Assembly: GCA_949879025.1 (NCBI GenBank)
Contig: CATLBO010000004.1
Span: forward strand, 1 to 64,000
Source: an uncultured Hungatella sp.
Lineage (GTDB): Bacteria; Bacillota; Clostridia; Lachnospirales; Lachnospiraceae
DNA: 64,000 nt
Reading direction: 5' to 3'
A model generated the notes under the pieces. That model searched no databases and was not told where the DNA came from. It saw only the letters and a list, made by a program, of their open reading frames with translations. Of the stretch, positions 1 through 7,934 are shown piece by piece; position 1 is the first letter of the stretch; the number at the start of each line of letters is the position of its first letter. Both the position numbers and the translations under genes were made by a program.

Positions 1-870
1 AGCGCCGTGAAGCCCGGCCAGGCTTCCAAGTCCGGCTTCATTAGAAAAAACGCCTCTGGCGATTCCATACCGAAAGCTTCTGGCGATTCCGTACCCGCCT
101 ATGCCTCCAAGCACCGATCCCGGCAACATAGCACAACGAAAAATTTCCTCAAAAGCCGGAAGCACCTGAGCACGGCACTTTATTAGAACTCCGGCAGAAA
201 ACAGAATATAAATTCCGGCAGAAACAGGAACCAGCCGTTCTGCCACCTTGGCCACCCGCATGGCTCCGCCCCATGCCACAAAAACTGCCAGCCCTGTAAT
301 TGCTGTTCCGCAGGCAATAGGCCGCACCCCTGTCAGATAACATATGGTCTGAGCGGCTGCATTGGACTGAACCATGCTGCCCATTCCCAGAGAAGCCAAA
401 ATACATAAAATTCCGTATAAGAGACTAAGTCCCGGACTTCTAAGCCCTTTGGAAAGGTATACCATGGGACCGCAGACCCATTTTCCTCTGCCGTCCCGGT
501 AGCGGTAAAGAATGCCCAGACATGTTTCGCCATAGGCAGTCATCATGCCTATGGCTGCTGAAACCCACATCCAGAAAATAGCCCCTGGTCCGCCTGCCGT
601 CAGAGCTGATGCCACTCCTACAATGTTGCCGGTTCCAATAGTAGCTGCCAATGCCGTACAGGCTGACTGGATTTTATTAATAGAATCCGTGCCATGGTTC
701 TCTTCTCTTTCATTTCTGCATCTAAAAAGGCTTCCGGCTGTAGCGCACCACCATGTTTTTATCCCTCTGAACTGGAAACCTTTTGACTCTATGGTCAGTA
801 CTGTTCCTGCCGTCAGTAAAAGCCCCATCAGCAAAGGCCCCCACACCATTCCATGAATCTGATGAATCAT
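1..870 (-). CDS. Na+/alanine symporter (AGCS family), C-terminal part outside window
   Basis: About 290 N-terminal residues of a sodium:alanine symporter are read in one frame with no stop to the left edge, so the gene is cut by the window. Family signatures seen in the translation are ATIGTGNIVGVA, GGPGAIFWMWVSA and GVFSNEAGLGS. Several hydrophobic segments fit an inner-membrane secondary transporter that takes up alanine or glycine with Na+. The start ATG at 870 has GGAG six bases upstream. The DNA at about 55-98 holds a near-duplicate of a 17-base stretch (coding GIARSF then GIARGV); this lies at a conserved family motif and probably reflects normal sequence. The rest of the gene cannot be judged. 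Confidence 0.9.
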   Translation of the reverse strand, partial: MIHQIHGMVWGPLLMGLLLTAGTVLTIESKGFQFRGIKTWWCATAGSLFRCRNEREENHGTDSINKIQSACTALAATIGTGNIVGVASALTAGGPGAIFWMWVSAAIGMMTAYGETCLGILYRYRDGRGKWVCGPMVYLSKGLRSPGLSLLYGILCILASLGMGSMVQSNAAAQTICYLTGVRPIACGTAITGLAVFVAWGGAMRVAKVAERLVPVSAGIYILFSAGVLIKCRAQVLPAFEEIFRCAMLPGSVLGGIGGYGIARSFRYGIARGVFSNEAGLGSLAGLHGA

Positions 871-988
871 AAGCTGCTCCGGTCTTTTTTTATCTTGTAT
901 TCCTAAAAACCACAGTATATTCCAAAAACCATTTACAGCCGTCCCTAGATTTTTTTACCAGGCTCTTTCACCACTAAAAAAAACATGA

Positions 989-994
989 TATAAT
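989..994 (+). promoter_or_regulatory. candidate promoter of the phospholipase C-like gene (-10)
   Basis: A perfect TATAAT lies about 115 bases upstream of the ATG at 1111, with TTTCAC 17 bases before it as a weak -35. It sits in the divergent gap between the symporter and the phospholipase-like gene. A small CAGC...GCTG hairpin follows at about 1018-1031. Confidence 0.45.
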
Positions 995-1110
995 TGAAAA
1001 AGCAAATTTCTTATCCGCAGCTCTGCTGCAGGCAAAAATAATGAAATGCTGTGCCAATATATTAAAAAATACCATTTGTCATAATAGACCATATAAAACG
1101 GAGGTTCCTT

Positions 1111-2088
1111 ATGCCTGGATTTACCACACACTACATTCTAGGGATGAAAGCATTTAATGATCTTCCCTCCACCCCGCTGAAACACATTATCTCTAAATAT
1201 CGCTGGCTCTATCAGCTCGGGCTGCAGGGGCCGGATATGTTTTTTTATAACATCCCCATTCTCCGTCACCGGGATTACCGCAATGTAGGTTCCTATATGC
1301 ATGAACACAATGTAAGCCTGTTCTTTGATGTCTATCTGTCCCAGATGGCCCGCATCCAGTCAAAGCAGCAGCGCGAACAAGCCTTGGCTTATTTCTGCGG
1401 ATATCTGTGCCATTATATCGGAGACTCCATCTGTCACCCTTTTGTCTATGGCCGTATCCAATATGACATTACCAACCCCAGTACTCAGCACCATGGGCTT
1501 CATGCAGAACTGGAAAATGATATTGATGCCCTTCTTCTTCGAAAATATAAAAAGAAAAAACCCTCAGAATTTAATCAGGCAGCTACCATATGCCTTAACG
1601 GTCAAGAGACCCAGTTTATCTCCCGGCTGCTTTCCTCCTGCATCAATGAGGCCTACTACCCACTATCCTATAAGAACAACTTTCAGGTTTCTCCCAGAAT
1701 GGTTCACCGCTCTATTTTGGCGCTTCGGTTCGGCTGCCGCACCTTGTCCGATCCATCCGGCAAAAAGCGGAGCAGCATTGAATTTCTTGAATCCATATTT
1801 TTGCCCAATCCCATAGCCTCACGTAAGCTGGTAACGGATCAGGTAACAAATCCCAGATGGAGCCTGAACTTGGATCATGAGATATGGTGCAATCCCTGGA
1901 ATAAACAGATGGCTTCCACAGCCTCCTTTCCTGAGCTGTTCCGCCAGTGTCTGGCTAAGTGCCGTACTATATACTATATACTGAATCATGCCATTGCCAA
2001 CACCAAGGAAACTGCAGAATCTGATCTTACCTCTCTTACCCGGGAATTGGGCAATTATTCTTATCACAGCGGACTTCCTGTAGGTTAA
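1111..2088 (+). CDS. zinc-dependent phospholipase C family protein
   Basis: 325 residues. The sequence begins MPGFTTHY and carries candidate metal ligands H7, H101, D105, H109, H131 and E133 (in HYIGDSICHP and HGLHAELE), the pattern of the Zn_dep_PLPC family. No signal peptide is visible, as in many clostridial members of this family; they are related to secreted phospholipase C but their substrate is mostly unknown. The start has GGAGG seven bases upstream (ACGGAGGTTCCTT). It is a single gene, with the next gene converging from the right. Family assignment is good; phospholipase activity is inferred only. Confidence 0.8.
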   Translation: MPGFTTHYILGMKAFNDLPSTPLKHIISKYRWLYQLGLQGPDMFFYNIPILRHRDYRNVGSYMHEHNVSLFFDVYLSQMARIQSKQQREQALAYFCGYLCHYIGDSICHPFVYGRIQYDITNPSTQHHGLHAELENDIDALLLRKYKKKKPSEFNQAATICLNGQETQFISRLLSSCINEAYYPLSYKNNFQVSPRMVHRSILALRFGCRTLSDPSGKKRSSIEFLESIFLPNPIASRKLVTDQVTNPRWSLNLDHEIWCNPWNKQMASTASFPELFRQCLAKCRTIYYILNHAIANTKETAESDLTSLTRELGNYSYHSGLPVG

Positions 2089-2093
2089 TATGT

Positions 2094-2119
2094 AAAATAG
2101 GGGAGCCTTACGGCTCCCC
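2094..2119 (-). terminator. hairpin terminator for leftward transcripts
   Basis: A perfect 8-bp stem GGGGAGCC / GGCTCCCC with a 4-base loop (2100-2119), followed on the minus strand by TATTTTA. It lies between the convergent phospholipase-like and pseudouridine synthase genes. The T-tract is short, so termination may be weak. Confidence 0.5.
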
Positions 2120-2124
2120 CAGCG

Positions 2125-2235
2125 CTATTCCATCTTCAGTTCTTTACACGGCTGAACCATGGACTCGCCTGTTTTTGATTTGTACTTCATTTGTACGATA
2201 TCAGTATGCCCTGCTGTCGCAGTCTTATGTATCAT
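2125..2235 (-). CDS. possible 36-residue small ORF (uncertain)
   Basis: An ATG at 2235 opens a 36-codon frame beginning MIHKTATAGH and ending CKELKME, with its TAG five bases before the terminator hairpin at 2100-2119. The codons look like those of the neighbours, and the position directly before a terminator is suggestive. However, the ATG has no convincing ribosome site, and a better one (GGAAGAA, about 2249-2255) serves a different, quickly closed frame. It may be the worn tail of a former gene. I do not recognise the product. Confidence 0.2.
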   Translation of the reverse strand: MIHKTATAGHTDIVQMKYKSKTGESMVQPCKELKME

Positions 2236-2292
2236 GTGTGTATAGATTTTTATCCATTTCTTCCGTATATTCCCAATTCAGTTAACTGTCTT

Positions 2293-2991
2293 TCATGTTT
2301 CATTTTTTAAAAACTTCTCAAACATCCTGCCCTCTGGCTGCACCTCAAACGTCATAGCCTTACCTGTGCAGGGATGAAAAAAAGTAAGTTTCCATGCCCA
2401 TAAAGCCAAAGATTCCCCAGGATTCTTTCTGTCGGCAAATCGGGGATTATATCGGCTGTCTCCCCAAAGCGGCAGCCCATGGGCTGCAAACTGAACCCGA
2501 ATCTGGTGGTGACGGCCTGTGGATAACTCTATTTCCACCAGAGCCAAAGGCTCTGGTATCTCCATACTGTCAATTATCTGATACCTTAATTCGGCACGTT
2601 TCGACCCTATTATCCCCTTTTCCACAATTCTCGACACATTATTTCGGCTGTCTTTCAACAAATAATCCACAAAGTTTTCCACATTATCCACAATTCTTCC
2701 GCAGACGACGGCCATATACACCTTCTTCATTTTCCGGCTCTGAACCTGCGCACTTAAAGCGGCGGCTGCCTTCTTTGTCTTAGCATATACCATGACGCCT
2801 CCCACAGGTTTATCCAATCTGTGGATAACTCCCACATAAGGTTCTCCCGATTGTGGATATTGACTGTGGATATGTTTCTTAATTTCACTGACCATGTCCG
2901 GCGCAAAGGAAGAACTTGACTGGGAGTCCATTCCTGTCGGTTTTTTTACAACAATAATATTTTTATCTTCATATAATATGTTACGTATCAT
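2293..2991 (-). CDS. RluA-family 23S/tRNA-type pseudouridine synthase
   Basis: 232 residues, isomerising specific uridines in structured RNA to pseudouridine. The catalytic motif HRLDKPVGG is at residues 57-65, with the nucleophile Asp60. The motifs RHHQIRVQFAAHGLPLWGD near residues 170-190 also belong to the RluA family. There is no S4 domain at the N-terminus, so this is the short class common in clostridia. AAGGAA lies about 11 bases before the ATG. The exact RNA target cannot be read from sequence. Confidence 0.9.
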   Translation of the reverse strand: MIRNILYEDKNIIVVKKPTGMDSQSSSSFAPDMVSEIKKHIHSQYPQSGEPYVGVIHRLDKPVGGVMVYAKTKKAAAALSAQVQSRKMKKVYMAVVCGRIVDNVENFVDYLLKDSRNNVSRIVEKGIIGSKRAELRYQIIDSMEIPEPLALVEIELSTGRHHQIRVQFAAHGLPLWGDSRYNPRFADRKNPGESLALWAWKLTFFHPCTGKAMTFEVQPEGRMFEKFLKNET

Positions 2992-3033
2992 ATTGCTGAA
3001 TTCCTTACCTGTTTCTTAATATTTGAAAAAACC

Positions 3034-3062
3034 TTGCATTTTTCCACTCCTTAATGTATAGT
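3034..3062 (+). promoter_or_regulatory. sigma-A-type promoter of the hemolysin III gene
   Basis: TTGCAT (3034-3039), a 17-base spacer and TATAGT (3057-3062), located 95 bases upstream of the ATG at 3157. It lies in the divergent gap after the pseudouridine synthase start. Confidence 0.6.
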
Positions 3063-3156
3063 ATAAGAAAATGGATAATATAGTTTTAAAAACTACATAG
3101 CAAGGTTTTGAACACTTTGTGCAAATAAATCTTTTTCAATAAAAGGAGGTATTTTT

Positions 3157-3810
3157 ATGAACAGACTGCATATCAAGGACCCTGGAAGCGCAATTACTCA
3201 TTTCATAGCCATGGTTCTTGCCATTCTGGCAGCTACCCCGCTGCTGTTAAAATCATACTATGAAGCAGGCGGACTGGCTACTCCTGCACTGGCAGTGTTT
3301 ATTGCCAGCATGATTCTGCTTTATGCTGCCAGCACCATTTACCACACCCTGGATATTTCCCCCAAGGTTAACAAGCTTCTCCGCAAAGTAGATCATATGA
3401 TGATCTTTATCCTTATTGCAGGAACCTACACCCCTGTCTGCATGGTGGTTCTGGGCGACCGCACTGGGTGGGGGCTTCTGGCGCTGGTTTGGTCCATTGC
3501 TCTTTTAGGCATTCTGATCAAAGCCTGCTGGATTACCTGTCCTAAATGGTTTTCTTCTTTCCTGTATATCGCCATGGGCTGGGTATGTGTACTGGCCTTT
3601 GGAAAAATCGTTCGGGCGCTTCCCGCAGCCGCCTTCGGCTGGCTTTTAGCAGGCGGCATCATCTACACAATAGGTGGGATCATTTATGCATTAAAGCTTC
3701 CTCTGTTTAATTCCAAACACCAAAACTTTGGTTCCCATGAGATCTTTCACCTTTTTGTTATGGGTGGAAGCTTCTGCCACTATGTGATGATGTACCAGTT
3801 CATAGCATAG
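3157..3810 (+). CDS. hemolysin III family membrane protein (PAQR/TrhA-like)
   Basis: 217 residues with about seven hydrophobic segments, matching the HlyIII/PAQR family in length and layout. The conserved polar and histidine residues are visible: SAITHF near the N-terminus, STIYHTLD around residues 64-71, and HEIFHLFVMGGSFCHY near the C-terminus, which form the family's metal-binding triad region. These are integral membrane proteins linked to membrane homeostasis; the hemolysin name is historical. AAAGGAGG precedes the ATG by seven bases. It converges with the DUF624 gene, leaving only 8 bases between stops. Confidence 0.88.
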   Translation: MNRLHIKDPGSAITHFIAMVLAILAATPLLLKSYYEAGGLATPALAVFIASMILLYAASTIYHTLDISPKVNKLLRKVDHMMIFILIAGTYTPVCMVVLGDRTGWGLLALVWSIALLGILIKACWITCPKWFSSFLYIAMGWVCVLAFGKIVRALPAAAFGWLLAGGIIYTIGGIIYALKLPLFNSKHQNFGSHEIFHLFVMGGSFCHYVMMYQFIA

Positions 3811-3818
3811 TAAAACAA

Positions 3819-4514
3819 TTAAGAAGTCTTTTCCGTATCCAGAGGTTTCTCCTCTTGATCCGCAAACAGCGGGCGCAGCTCCATATCCGTCGGCTTTTCT
3901 TCCTTGGGCATATACCTTTTAAAGATACTGTTAAAAAAATAGGAGTTAAAAAATGCAATCAGCGCCACGCCGAAGATCGTAAGCTGAGGGATATAAGCCA
4001 ATGCCACAAATACGATAATTCCGTCTGCTGCCAGCATCCCTATGGTGTTGAACACATGACGGATAGACATGAAGAATGAATTAAAAATTGTCCGCTTTAC
4101 AGGATTATAAAATCTGGACTGCAGAGGAAACACATAGATAAACATAGCCGTCCAGATAAATGCCATAGCCAAAAACACGGTAACCATCACAGTGCGGAAT
4201 GTTGACACCGAAGCCAATCTGACAAAATAATATATGTCAAATGCCAAAAGCGCCCCTGTAACCAGGAAAATCAGCCAAATTACCGTAGCCTGCTTAAAAT
4301 TTTCCTTAAATGATTTAAAAAAGGAGCGGATTGTGTACCCATCATCATCTCTGGCAAGCCGCAGCGTAACGTAATACATAGCTGTAGTGGAGGCTCCTAT
4401 GGTGAAAACAGGGATAGAACACACAATCCACAAAAGATTGATAATCAGAACATCCCAAAATTTTCCGATAAAACGCCATACTGGATTGTCATAGTTAAAA
4501 AAACCTGATAGCAT
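3819..4514 (-). CDS. DUF624 (YesL-family) membrane protein, copy 1
   Basis: 231 residues with about five hydrophobic segments. The N-terminus has an aromatic start (GFFNYDNPVWRFIGKF), then ILxIVCSIPVFTIGASTTAMYY, and KENFKQAT in the middle, all typical of the YesL/DUF624 family. The role is unknown; family members usually sit beside carbohydrate ABC transporters. The C-terminal tail is charged and cytoplasmic-looking. A paralogue lies at 14940-15551, and both copies are divergent from a gene for a one-TM protein of another paralogous pair. GAGGAAAAGG precedes the ATG. Confidence 0.85.
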   Translation of the reverse strand: MLSGFFNYDNPVWRFIGKFWDVLIINLLWIVCSIPVFTIGASTTAMYYVTLRLARDDDGYTIRSFFKSFKENFKQATVIWLIFLVTGALLAFDIYYFVRLASVSTFRTVMVTVFLAMAFIWTAMFIYVFPLQSRFYNPVKRTIFNSFFMSIRHVFNTIGMLAADGIIVFVALAYIPQLTIFGVALIAFFNSYFFNSIFKRYMPKEEKPTDMELRPLFADQEEKPLDTEKTS

Positions 4515-4650
4515 AGGCCTTTTCCTCTTTTCTTATTTTATATCCTCTCGGTTTCTCTCCTGCAGCCACTTTATGAAACTGGCTACTCTTTCATTATATC
4601 GGATTTATTGGAAAAAATCAATTTTGTGCCCTGATTTCACAGAAATTTTA

Positions 4651-4679
4651 TGAACAACACACTGGAGATGTGGTATAAT
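4651..4679 (+). promoter_or_regulatory. extended -10 promoter of the one-TM protein gene
   Basis: TGGTATAAT at 4671-4679 is an extended -10 element, with TGAACA (4651-4656) at 17-base spacing as a weak -35. It is 43 bases upstream of the ATG at 4722, in the divergent gap with the DUF624 gene. Confidence 0.6.
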
Positions 4680-4721
4680 ATACAGATAACTTTAATTTAA
4701 TACGGGAATCGGGGGATTGTC

Positions 4722-5396
4722 ATGTCTCTGAAAGAACAGTTAAAAAAAGAGATCCGTACGGAACGCCATAAGTTAAAAGAGATGTCCCTCCAAGATAAGC
4801 TTTGGTATATCTGGGAGTACTATAAGTTCCATATCGGCGGCGTTATAGCAGCTGCCATGTTAATAAGCGTTATTATTACATCTGTTTATAATTCCACGAT
4901 CCATCCTGCGCTGCACTGTATAATCATAAACAGCCAGTCGGAACTTGATACCTCTGTCCTGGAGGAAGATTTCCATGCTCTTATGGGGTTTGGAAAAAAG
5001 CAGCCTGTCTATGCTGAAACCATGTTCATTGCCTATGGGGACGCCGCCACAGAATACAGTTATGCTTCTATGGCAAAGATCTCCGCCTTGGTGGCATCCA
5101 AAGATCTGGATGTTCTCATGGCTGACCAGGAGAGCATGGAACACTATGCTTCCATGGACGGATTGGCAGACTTAAGTCAGCTTCTTCCTGCTGATGTCCT
5201 CTCTGCAGTAGAGAGCCGCCTTGGCTCTTTCCCAGACAGCAGCGGTCAGTCTCTGGCAGTATCCCTGGATATTTCCGGAACTGATTTTGCCCGTGCTATG
5301 CATCTGTCAGAAAGCGCTTCAGGCCTTAGCATCATCAGCAATTCCACTCATACAGAAGCTGCCATTGCCCTGATTCGTTATATTTTTGGTCTTTAA
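4722..5396 (+). CDS. one-TM protein with extracytoplasmic domain, unknown function (copy 1)
   Basis: 224 residues. A charged N-terminal stretch (1-40, rich in K, E, R) is followed by one hydrophobic segment (about 41-58) and an outer domain of about 165 residues, so the topology is probably N-in, C-out. I do not recognise a named family. It is clearly related to the protein at 15622-16317: both have a DKLWYI/QKFRFL-type stretch ending in YYK before the membrane helix, then an A-Y-V-S or L-V-A-S-K-x-LD motif, and a D-L-x-Q-LLP element. Each copy is divergent from a DUF624 gene. A GGGG-type ribosome site precedes the ATG. The 3' end overlaps the convergent GNAT gene by 62 bases. Confidence 0.75.
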   Translation: MSLKEQLKKEIRTERHKLKEMSLQDKLWYIWEYYKFHIGGVIAAAMLISVIITSVYNSTIHPALHCIIINSQSELDTSVLEEDFHALMGFGKKQPVYAETMFIAYGDAATEYSYASMAKISALVASKDLDVLMADQESMEHYASMDGLADLSQLLPADVLSAVESRLGSFPDSSGQSLAVSLDISGTDFARAMHLSESASGLSIISNSTHTEAAIALIRYIFGL

Positions 5397-6060
5397 CCGT
5401 AAAGCCAAGTTTTTCAGCCAGTTTTATGGACGCCTTGTTGGAGGCGTCTATTTTTGCATATAGGGAACAGTCCAGATGTTCCCTGTACCATTTAAGAATT
5501 CCCTGGCAGGCCTCCAGTCCATATCCTTTTCGCCTGTAGGAAGGAAATATATGATACCCAAGTTCAAGTGCATCCAAATTTCCGGCACTTTTCCACTTCC
5601 CGGCAAGATTAATAATTCCTGCTTTTCCCACAATCTTCCTGCTTCCCTTTTCTGTTACTGCCCAAATACCATAGCCATAAAAGCCGTACTGGCACTCGAT
5701 ATATTCCTTTAGAAACTCCTTGTTCCGAAATGCCTGATGATCTTCCTCTTCTTCTCTCTCAGGCAGCATATCCCTTTCATCGCCTGCCTGAAACTCTCGA
5801 ATTACCAGCCGCCGGGTTTCAGCTATTGTCCATGGCAGTTTCAGATGTCTCCGGACTACCTGCTCCAAATACTCTGGTTCCAAAGCATCCCAGGACTCTA
5901 CAAGATATTTTGTCATGGACAGTTCCTGGCCGCATCCCCTTTTCCATAAGCCGACAGAGGCTTTCCCAGCCGCCTTGGCGGCCAGGAGAGCCTCTGCTTC
6001 ATCTGATACAATAACTGCATGCTGCTGGTTTTCTATCATAACCAAATATTCTCTTGTCAT
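5335..6060 (-). CDS. GNAT-family N-acetyltransferase with extra N-terminal domain
   Basis: 241 residues. Residues about 1-85 form an additional small domain (starting MTREYLVMIENQQ), and residues about 86-235 a GNAT fold. The GNAT part shows the RxxGYGxEA acetyl-CoA loop (YRRKGYGLEA) and the ending NKASIKLAEKLGF. This type acetylates the amino terminus or small amines in other families; the substrate here is unknown. AGGGAGG stands ten bases before the ATG. The last 62 bases overlap the 3' end of the convergent upstream gene. Similar two-domain GNATs are familiar from Lachnospiraceae (recalled, not searched). Confidence 0.8.
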   Translation of the reverse strand: MTREYLVMIENQQHAVIVSDEAEALLAAKAAGKASVGLWKRGCGQELSMTKYLVESWDALEPEYLEQVVRRHLKLPWTIAETRRLVIREFQAGDERDMLPEREEEEDHQAFRNKEFLKEYIECQYGFYGYGIWAVTEKGSRKIVGKAGIINLAGKWKSAGNLDALELGYHIFPSYRRKGYGLEACQGILKWYREHLDCSLYAKIDASNKASIKLAEKLGFTVKDQKYNESGQWQLLYEWNC

Positions 6061-6078
6061 GGTTTTTATCCCTCCCTG

Positions 6079-6119
6079 ACAGTGCCAGATGCGATCCTGC
6101 CATTAGAATCCGGCACTGT
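6079..6119. repeat. inverted repeat upstream of the GNAT gene
   Basis: Eight-base arms ACAGTGCC / GGCACTGT flank 25 bases, just before the GNAT ribosome site. The gap 6061-6242 between the cyclophilin and GNAT genes otherwise holds only a short open frame I cannot support as a gene. The repeat lacks a T-tract and so is not a clear terminator; it could be a regulatory hairpin. Confidence 0.3.
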
Positions 6120-6242
6120 AAAAATCCCTCGTCCCAATAGGCAGCATGGATTCAGGTATTCCAAGTGCGGGTTGCCATACTTTCATAAGCGGCAGTGCAT
6201 CCGCAGCCTGGCGCATGTGCAGGTTTACTTTCGCAGCTGCTT

Positions 6243-6767
6243 TCAGCAGACTTCAGGCATGGGATATTCAGTCCCCATAGTATCCACTGTCATAGATTGA
6301 ATCTTTTGCTCTTTCATAGGACGGTCTGAATAATCTGTCTTTACATCCGCAATCTTATTCACCACATCCATTCCTTCCGTAATACGGCCAAAAGCTGCAT
6401 ACGCTCCGTCCAGGTGGGGTGATTTCTTGTGCATGATAAAAAACTGAGATCCTGCTGAATCCGGGTCCATGGAGCGGGCCATGGACAGTACTCCCGGCTC
6501 ATGTTTCAGATCATTGGCAAAGCCATTCTGGGCAAATTCTCCTTTAATTGAATATCCCGGGCCGCCTGTGCCTATGCCCTGAGGACATCCTCCCTGAATC
6601 ATAAACCCGCTTATTACCCTGTGGAAAATCAAGCCGTCATAAAAGCCCTTTTTAATCAGGCTGATAAAATTATTAACCGTATTAGGCGCAGTCTCTGGAT
6701 ACAACTCTGCCTTCATCACATCGCCGCTTTCCATGGTAATTGTTACAATTGGATTAGCCATACTCAT
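6243..6767 (-). CDS. peptidyl-prolyl cis-trans isomerase, cyclophilin type
   Basis: 174 residues, the usual size of a single-domain bacterial cyclophilin. The motif FHRVISGFMIQGG is at residues 48-60, followed by a G-x-G-GP-G-Y-S-I-KGEF block and SMARSMDPDSAGSQFFI, which carry the active-site residues. There is no signal peptide, so it should be a cytoplasmic folding catalyst. Two ATGs (6767 and 6761) share the GGAA ribosome site; either could be used. It stands alone, with AzlCD genes transcribed in the same direction upstream. Confidence 0.92.
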   Translation of the reverse strand: MSMANPIVTITMESGDVMKAELYPETAPNTVNNFISLIKKGFYDGLIFHRVISGFMIQGGCPQGIGTGGPGYSIKGEFAQNGFANDLKHEPGVLSMARSMDPDSAGSQFFIMHKKSPHLDGAYAAFGRITEGMDVVNKIADVKTDYSDRPMKEQKIQSMTVDTMGTEYPMPEVC

Positions 6768-6909
6768 AAGTTCCTTTCCTTGTGTGCTTCTTTATTTTTT
6801 CCCAAACAGTATCTTGGAATCAATACTTATTTTACCAAATGAGCCCCTTTCTGGCAACCAGCATTTTGCTATGCAGCATTCTTTTGTCAACGGCAAAACA
6901 CCTTGTCCA

Positions 6910-7206
6910 TTACAGCATCTGCAGCAAAAATACCAGCAGGCAGCATCCCATAGACACTGCAAACAGGCTTACTTTGCAATATCCCATAATCATAGCCGCC
7001 CCAAATCCGGCCAGGGAAATCCACAAGTCCTCTGTAGCCTCCAAAATAGCTGGAAATGTCATCACTGACAGCGTTACATAAGGCACATAGGTTAAAAACG
7101 AACGAAATGTCCGGTTTTTAATCTCTTTCCTCAGGAACGCCAGCGGAATCATTCTTATTAAATACGTAGTTACTGCCATTACCAGAATATACATATAATT
7201 TTTCAT
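6910..7206 (-). CDS. azlD: AzlD-type branched-chain amino acid export subunit
   Basis: 98 residues with three to four hydrophobic segments and the N-terminal YLIRMIPLAFLRK, typical of AzlD. It works with AzlC as an inner-membrane exporter of branched-chain amino acids (and their analogues). Its ATG overlaps the azlC stop as ATGA, and GAGGAGGAAAC inside the azlC end provides the ribosome site, so the two are translationally coupled. Confidence 0.88.
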   Translation of the reverse strand: MKNYMYILVMAVTTYLIRMIPLAFLRKEIKNRTFRSFLTYVPYVTLSVMTFPAILEATEDLWISLAGFGAAMIMGYCKVSLFAVSMGCCLLVFLLQML

Positions 7207-7907
7207 GTTTCCTCCTCTGATACCGGCATAAACACAGCCGCTCCAATGGAAATCAACAGGGTAAGAATAATTATTTTCATTCCTGATGAGATGAAATCAA
7301 ATACAGGCAGCCACCAAACTGCGGCGCTTAATGCCATGGAAATAAAAATAATCGGCAGCAGCTTCCTGTCTTCCCTTGCTGCAGGCATAAAGATAGCGAT
7401 AAACATCCCATATAAAGCCATGTTCATGGCATTTAAAAATGTCTGAGGCAGCACCCCTGTGGACAGCACTCCTGCCAGCGTCCCCAAGGACCACCCTGGA
7501 ACCGCCACACTCATAACCCCATAAGTATACCATGGGTCCAGTTTCCCTTTTTGGGATATTGAAAGCCCGAAGATTTCATCGGTTACACCAAATGCCACAA
7601 AAAACCGATGGCAGAAGGGCAGCTTCCCGTCCAGTTTCTGGGACAGGGCGCAGGACATCAGGCAATATCTAATATTAATCACTGCCTGGGATATGATCAT
7701 CTCAAAATATGGCGCCCCTGAAGCAATCAGGGCAAAAGATGCAAACTGCCCTGCTGATGTATTGTTGGTAAATGACATAACCGTAGCCTGCAAAGGTGTC
7801 AGATTAGCCCTCCTGGCAGCAATTCCTATGGTGAAGGACACTACAAAATATCCCAGCCCCACAGGAATCCCCTCCTTCATTCCCTTTATGTAATTCTGCC
7901 GATGCAT
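7203..7907 (-). CDS. azlC: AzlC-type branched-chain amino acid export permease
   Basis: 234 residues, the large subunit of the AzlCD exporter. Family hallmarks are the N-terminal GIPVGLGYFVVSFTIGI, the SFTNNTSAGQFAS motif and the internal FGVTDEIFGLS region; about six hydrophobic segments are present. It overlaps azlD by four bases. The gene lies 27 bases downstream of the FAH-family hydrolase gene and may share its transcript, though the functions do not obviously belong together. Confidence 0.92.
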   Translation of the reverse strand: MHRQNYIKGMKEGIPVGLGYFVVSFTIGIAARRANLTPLQATVMSFTNNTSAGQFASFALIASGAPYFEMIISQAVINIRYCLMSCALSQKLDGKLPFCHRFFVAFGVTDEIFGLSISQKGKLDPWYTYGVMSVAVPGWSLGTLAGVLSTGVLPQTFLNAMNMALYGMFIAIFMPAAREDRKLLPIIFISMALSAAVWWLPVFDFISSGMKIIILTLLISIGAAVFMPVSEEET

Positions 7908-7934
7908 AAATCAGGTTCCCCTTCTTCTTTTAAG

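Noticed and set aside
1..870. Several short ORFs on both strands (for example 149-406 and 333-533) at the left edge
   Set aside because: They lie in other frames of the alanine symporter, which is open to the window edge and has clear family motifs.
6120..6242. Open frame of about 45 codons between cyclophilin and GNAT genes
   Set aside because: No ribosome site, no recognisable motif, and the length is expected by chance.
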